Of a stretch of 8,855 nucleotides of DNA, positions 7,281 through 8,855 are shown piece by piece (position 1 is the stretch's first letter; each line of letters opens with the position of its first letter). A program made the translations under genes and the position numbers. The stretch is taken from NCBI GenBank assembly GCA_945835425.1, contig CAMAJC010000057.1, forward strand, positions 1 through 8,855, read 5' to 3'. Under the pieces are notes generated by a model, which saw nothing but the letters and a program-made list of their open reading frames with translations, ran no database searches and was not told where the DNA came from. The DNA is from an uncultured Clostridia bacterium. GTDB lineage: Bacteria; Bacillota; Clostridia; Oscillospirales; Ruminococcaceae.

Positions 7281-7310
7281 ATTATACAGACAACCGCTGA
7301 ACCCTGTATT
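7281..7310 (-). promoter_or_regulatory. candidate sigma-A promoter for mfd
   Basis: On the minus strand a perfect -10 TATAAT (7286-7281) lies in the pth-mfd gap. The best -35 is AATACA (7310-7305) at an 18-bp spacing, only 3 of 6 matches to TTGACA. An ATACAG/CTGTAT inverted repeat overlaps it. The start would be near 7274, about 225 nt before the mfd TTG. The weak -35 keeps this tentative. Confidence 0.35.
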
Positions 7311-7331
7311 TACCGCTTTTTCTCTATTTAA

Positions 7332-7973
7332 TCAGCTGTTATATTTACTCATCGCCGCCTCGAACTGCCCTTTGATAATCATCTCGGAAATTGCAAGGCA
7401 TTTATCGGCGACCTCTTTGATCGCCTTCATCTCGTCCTCCGTATAGCTGGACAGCACCCACGCCGCGAGGTCATAATCCGGGTGCGGTTTGGCGCCGACG
7501 CCGACCTTGATGCGGGGGAATGCGTCCGACTGGAGATAGTCGATGATGTTGCGGATGCCGTTGTGGCCGCCGTGACTGCCTTTTTTCCGGATGCGGAGCT
7601 TGCCGACCGGCAGGGAAATGTCGTCGAAAATGACAAGGATATGCTCCGGCGGAATCTTATAAAACGACGCGGCCTTCTCCACCGCCACGCCGGACAGGTT
7701 CATAAAGGTCTGCGGCTTCATCAGCAGCACCCGTTCCCCGGCAATCTTTACCTCGGCGGTCATGGCGTCGAACTTTTTGCGGATGATGGGCGTCCCCAGC
7801 TGCGCGGCCATCTGGTCAACGCAGATAAACCCGGTGTTGTGCCGGGTGCGGTCGTATTTTTTGTCCGGGTTTCCCAGCCCGACGATCAGCCAGCTGGGCG
7901 CAGAAGCCGCCGCAGCCGCCGTTTTTTCCTTCTTTTCAGCTTCAAGCCTTGCAAAAGCGTCAAAAATAGACAT
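7332..7973 (-). CDS. pth: peptidyl-tRNA hydrolase
   Basis: Pth cleaves peptidyl-tRNA released from stalled ribosomes and recycles the tRNA in the cytoplasm. The core starts at WLIVGLGNPDKKY. The catalytic set is visible: Asn35 (GLGNP), His45 (RHNTGF), Asn92 (QTFMNLSG), Asp117 (IFDDISLP) and Asn138 (GGHNG), matching E. coli Asn10, His20, Asn68, Asp93 and Asn114. I chose the ATG at 7973-7971, giving 213 residues. The frame stays open back to an ATG at 8078, but a good promoter would start transcription about there, so the longer form is unlikely. Even the shorter form carries about 27 extra N-terminal residues, charged then alanine-rich (EAEKKEKTAAAAASAPS), before the usual family start; I recall similar extensions in Oscillospirales. 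No ribosome site is directly next to this ATG; see the leader hairpin. The gene sits between the transpeptidase and mfd, as pth commonly neighbours mfd in Firmicutes. Confidence 0.95.
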   Translation of the reverse strand: MSIFDAFARLEAEKKEKTAAAAASAPSWLIVGLGNPDKKYDRTRHNTGFICVDQMAAQLGTPIIRKKFDAMTAEVKIAGERVLLMKPQTFMNLSGVAVEKAASFYKIPPEHILVIFDDISLPVGKLRIRKKGSHGGHNGIRNIIDYLQSDAFPRIKVGVGAKPHPDYDLAAWVLSSYTEDEMKAIKEVADKCLAISEMIIKGQFEAAMSKYNS

Positions 7974-8064
7974 GACAAGTGTCTTTTTCAGGCGGACAAG
8001 CTCTGCTTTGCATTTTGCAAATGTGCAGCTGCAAATCAGCGCCTTCCTGAAAAAATCTCCTTCT
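7971..8064 (-). promoter_or_regulatory. pth leader: Shine-Dalgarno sequence separated from the start codon by a 73-nt hairpin
   Basis: On the minus strand, AGAAGGAG (8064-8057) is the only strong ribosome site in the leader but lies 83 nt from the ATG. Between them, 8055-7983 folds into one long hairpin. The outer stem is TTTTTTCAGG (8055-8046) with CCTGAAAAAG (7992-7983). The middle stem pairs 8044-8041 with 8001-7998 and 8039-8031 with 8011-8003, including one G-U pair, one A/G mismatch and one G/A mismatch. The tip is TGCA-CATT-TGCA (8027-8016). When folded, one base before and nine after the stem leave about 10 nt between GGAG and ATG, an ideal spacing. Pairing was done by eye; the function is inference. 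Confidence 0.5.
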
Positions 8065-8081
8065 GTTTTATTGTACATTCT

Positions 8082-8110
8082 ATTTTAGCACAACCGCGCA
8101 TAAGAATCAA
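8082..8110 (-). promoter_or_regulatory. sigma-A promoter for pth
   Basis: On the minus strand TTGATT (8110-8105) is followed by exactly 17 bp and then TAAAAT (8087-8082), with an extended -10 TG at 8090-8089. This is a good housekeeping promoter, 33 bp after the transpeptidase stop. The predicted start is near 8075, giving pth an untranslated leader of about 100 nt and making the far-upstream ATG at 8078 unusable from this promoter. Confidence 0.7.
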
Positions 8111-8142
8111 CGCGAAAACCGTTAATTTCCGCTTTGCGCTTT

Positions 8143-8855
8143 TCATTCTTTGTCAGCTGCGCCCATTCCCAGCTCCGTGACCGCATCCGCAATTGCCGCA
8201 AACACTGGAGCCGCTGTCTCGTTGCCAAGCCCTTCGTTTTCCGCCAGAACGACCACCACATATTCCGGGTTCCGTGCGGGAAAATAACCTGCAAACCAAC
8301 CCTGCTCCAGCTCGTTCCCGTCCGCGTCAAACCTGCCGGTCTGAGCCGTGGCGGTTTTGCCGCCGGCAGTGGTAAGGGTCGGCTTCGCGTTCTGGGAATC
8401 GTCGGACATGACCGCGTAGTTCAGCAGCAGCTGTAATTGAGCGGCGGTGTCCCGGCTGAAAACCGTCTGTTCCAGCGGACCGGGGCTGCGTTCCACCGTT
8501 TTCCCGTCCTCAGTCGTGCCCATAACAAGCGATGGGACAACCAGCCTGCCGCCGTTGACCACAGCGCTGACCATCCGGGCGATCTGGACAGGGGACGCGG
8601 ACAGAGACCCCTGCCCGAAGCTGAGGTTCGCGACCGCTGCCGGAGCCGTGAGGTCGTCCGCCGTCGGGACGCTGCCGCCACGGACCGTAATCCCGTCCGC
8701 AAGGGGAATATCCTCGCCGAACCCCATCCTTTTTGTCATATCCAGCATCGCCTTGCCGCCGACCTCCAATCCCAAGCTGATAAACCACGGATTGCAGGAT
8801 TCCCGCAGAGCATCGAAAATATCCAGCTCTCCATGTCCTTCCCGTTTGTGACAAC
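8143..8855 (-). CDS. penicillin-binding protein transpeptidase domain, C-terminal part; 5' end outside window
   Basis: The frame is open to the right edge and stops at TGA 8145-8143, so about 237 C-terminal residues are present. They form the second half of a class B-type PBP transpeptidase domain, which cross-links peptidoglycan outside the membrane. The serine motif SxxK lies beyond the window. The second motif, SCN (8799-8791), occurs in ALRESCNPWFISLG, preceded by GHGELDIFD. The third motif reads GGKTATAQTGR (K at 8358-8356), so the usual KTG is KTA. Between them, FGQGSLSASPVQIARMVSAVVNGG is a standard PBP helix region. The C-terminus WFAGYFPARNPEYVVVVLAEN is also typical. There is no frameshift: an apparent start at 8775 is just an internal TTG. 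The pth promoter lies 33 bp past its stop, with no clear terminator between. Which PBP this is cannot be told from this half. Confidence 0.9.
   Translation of the reverse strand, partial: CHKREGHGELDIFDALRESCNPWFISLGLEVGGKAMLDMTKRMGFGEDIPLADGITVRGGSVPTADDLTAPAAVANLSFGQGSLSASPVQIARMVSAVVNGGRLVVPSLVMGTTEDGKTVERSPGPLEQTVFSRDTAAQLQLLLNYAVMSDDSQNAKPTLTTAGGKTATAQTGRFDADGNELEQGWFAGYFPARNPEYVVVVLAENEGLGNETAAPVFAAIADAVTELGMGAADKE

Noticed and set aside
7101..7331. A 76-codon plus-strand open frame in the pth-mfd gap.
   Set aside because: It is mostly made of REPIN-like element B, has no good ribosome site and encodes no recognisable sequence.
7965..8014. A 17-codon frame starting at an ATG in the pth leader hairpin, overlapping the pth start in another frame.
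   Set aside because: No ribosome site, buried in the predicted stem, and no attenuator-like codon run.
7974..8078. Longer pth reading frame starting at the ATG at 8078.
   Set aside because: The TTGATT-17-TAAAAT promoter would start transcription at about that ATG, no ribosome site precedes it, and the extra 35 residues are Cys/Lys-rich and unlike Pth. A longer transcript from the transpeptidase gene could still allow it, so this is not fully excluded.
8088..8142. Possible terminator after the transpeptidase gene (GCGCAAAGCGG and CGGTTTTCGCG).
   Set aside because: Pairing is interrupted by mismatches and no T tract follows; not supportable as a terminator.
8510..8854. A 114-codon minus-strand frame at the right edge, in another frame from the transpeptidase, suggesting a frameshift.
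   Set aside because: The transpeptidase frame stays open to the edge and encodes the conserved GHGELDIFDALRESCN stretch, so there is no frameshift.

Overview
This window looks like chromosomal DNA of a fairly GC-rich member of the Clostridia, most likely a gut-type Oscillospirales/Ruminococcaceae relative. That placement is an inference. It rests on strong AAAGGAG-type ribosome binding sites, GTG and TTG starts, the adjacent pth-mfd pair known from Firmicutes, an N-terminally extended Pth and a clostridial GH120 enzyme. No taxonomic search could be run.

Layout. Bases 1-915 (+) are the C-terminal part of a GH120-like beta-helix glycosidase, probably a xylosidase. It converges on five genes that all run on the minus strand, read from right to left: a class B-type penicillin-binding transpeptidase (8855-8143, 5' end missing), peptidyl-tRNA hydrolase pth (7973-7332), transcription-repair coupling factor mfd (7049-3540), an M42 family metallo-aminopeptidase (3471-2434) and an iron-type alcohol dehydrogenase (2373-1192). 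The convergent gap at 916-1191 holds a bidirectional terminator hairpin. No gene-free stretch exceeds 300 bases.

How the genes relate. pth and mfd are information-processing genes that sit together near oriC in Bacillus subtilis. The transpeptidase builds cell wall, and the peptidase and dehydrogenase are metabolic. The minus-strand genes probably form a loose transcription unit with internal promoters and hairpins rather than one dedicated pathway.

Non-coding signals are the more interesting part. (1) A perfect 16-bp palindrome at 2366-2381 matches the ParB parS pattern and contains the dehydrogenase GTG start codon. (2) A 73-nt predicted hairpin in the pth leader lies between a strong Shine-Dalgarno sequence and the ATG, and folding would bring the two to 10 nt apart. 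(3) Two REPIN-like elements (1004-1164 and 7145-7261) are built from inverted copies of one 26-nt GTAG-headed palindrome, with compensatory base changes between copies. I found no new multi-gene system, mobile element gene, CRISPR array or RNA gene.
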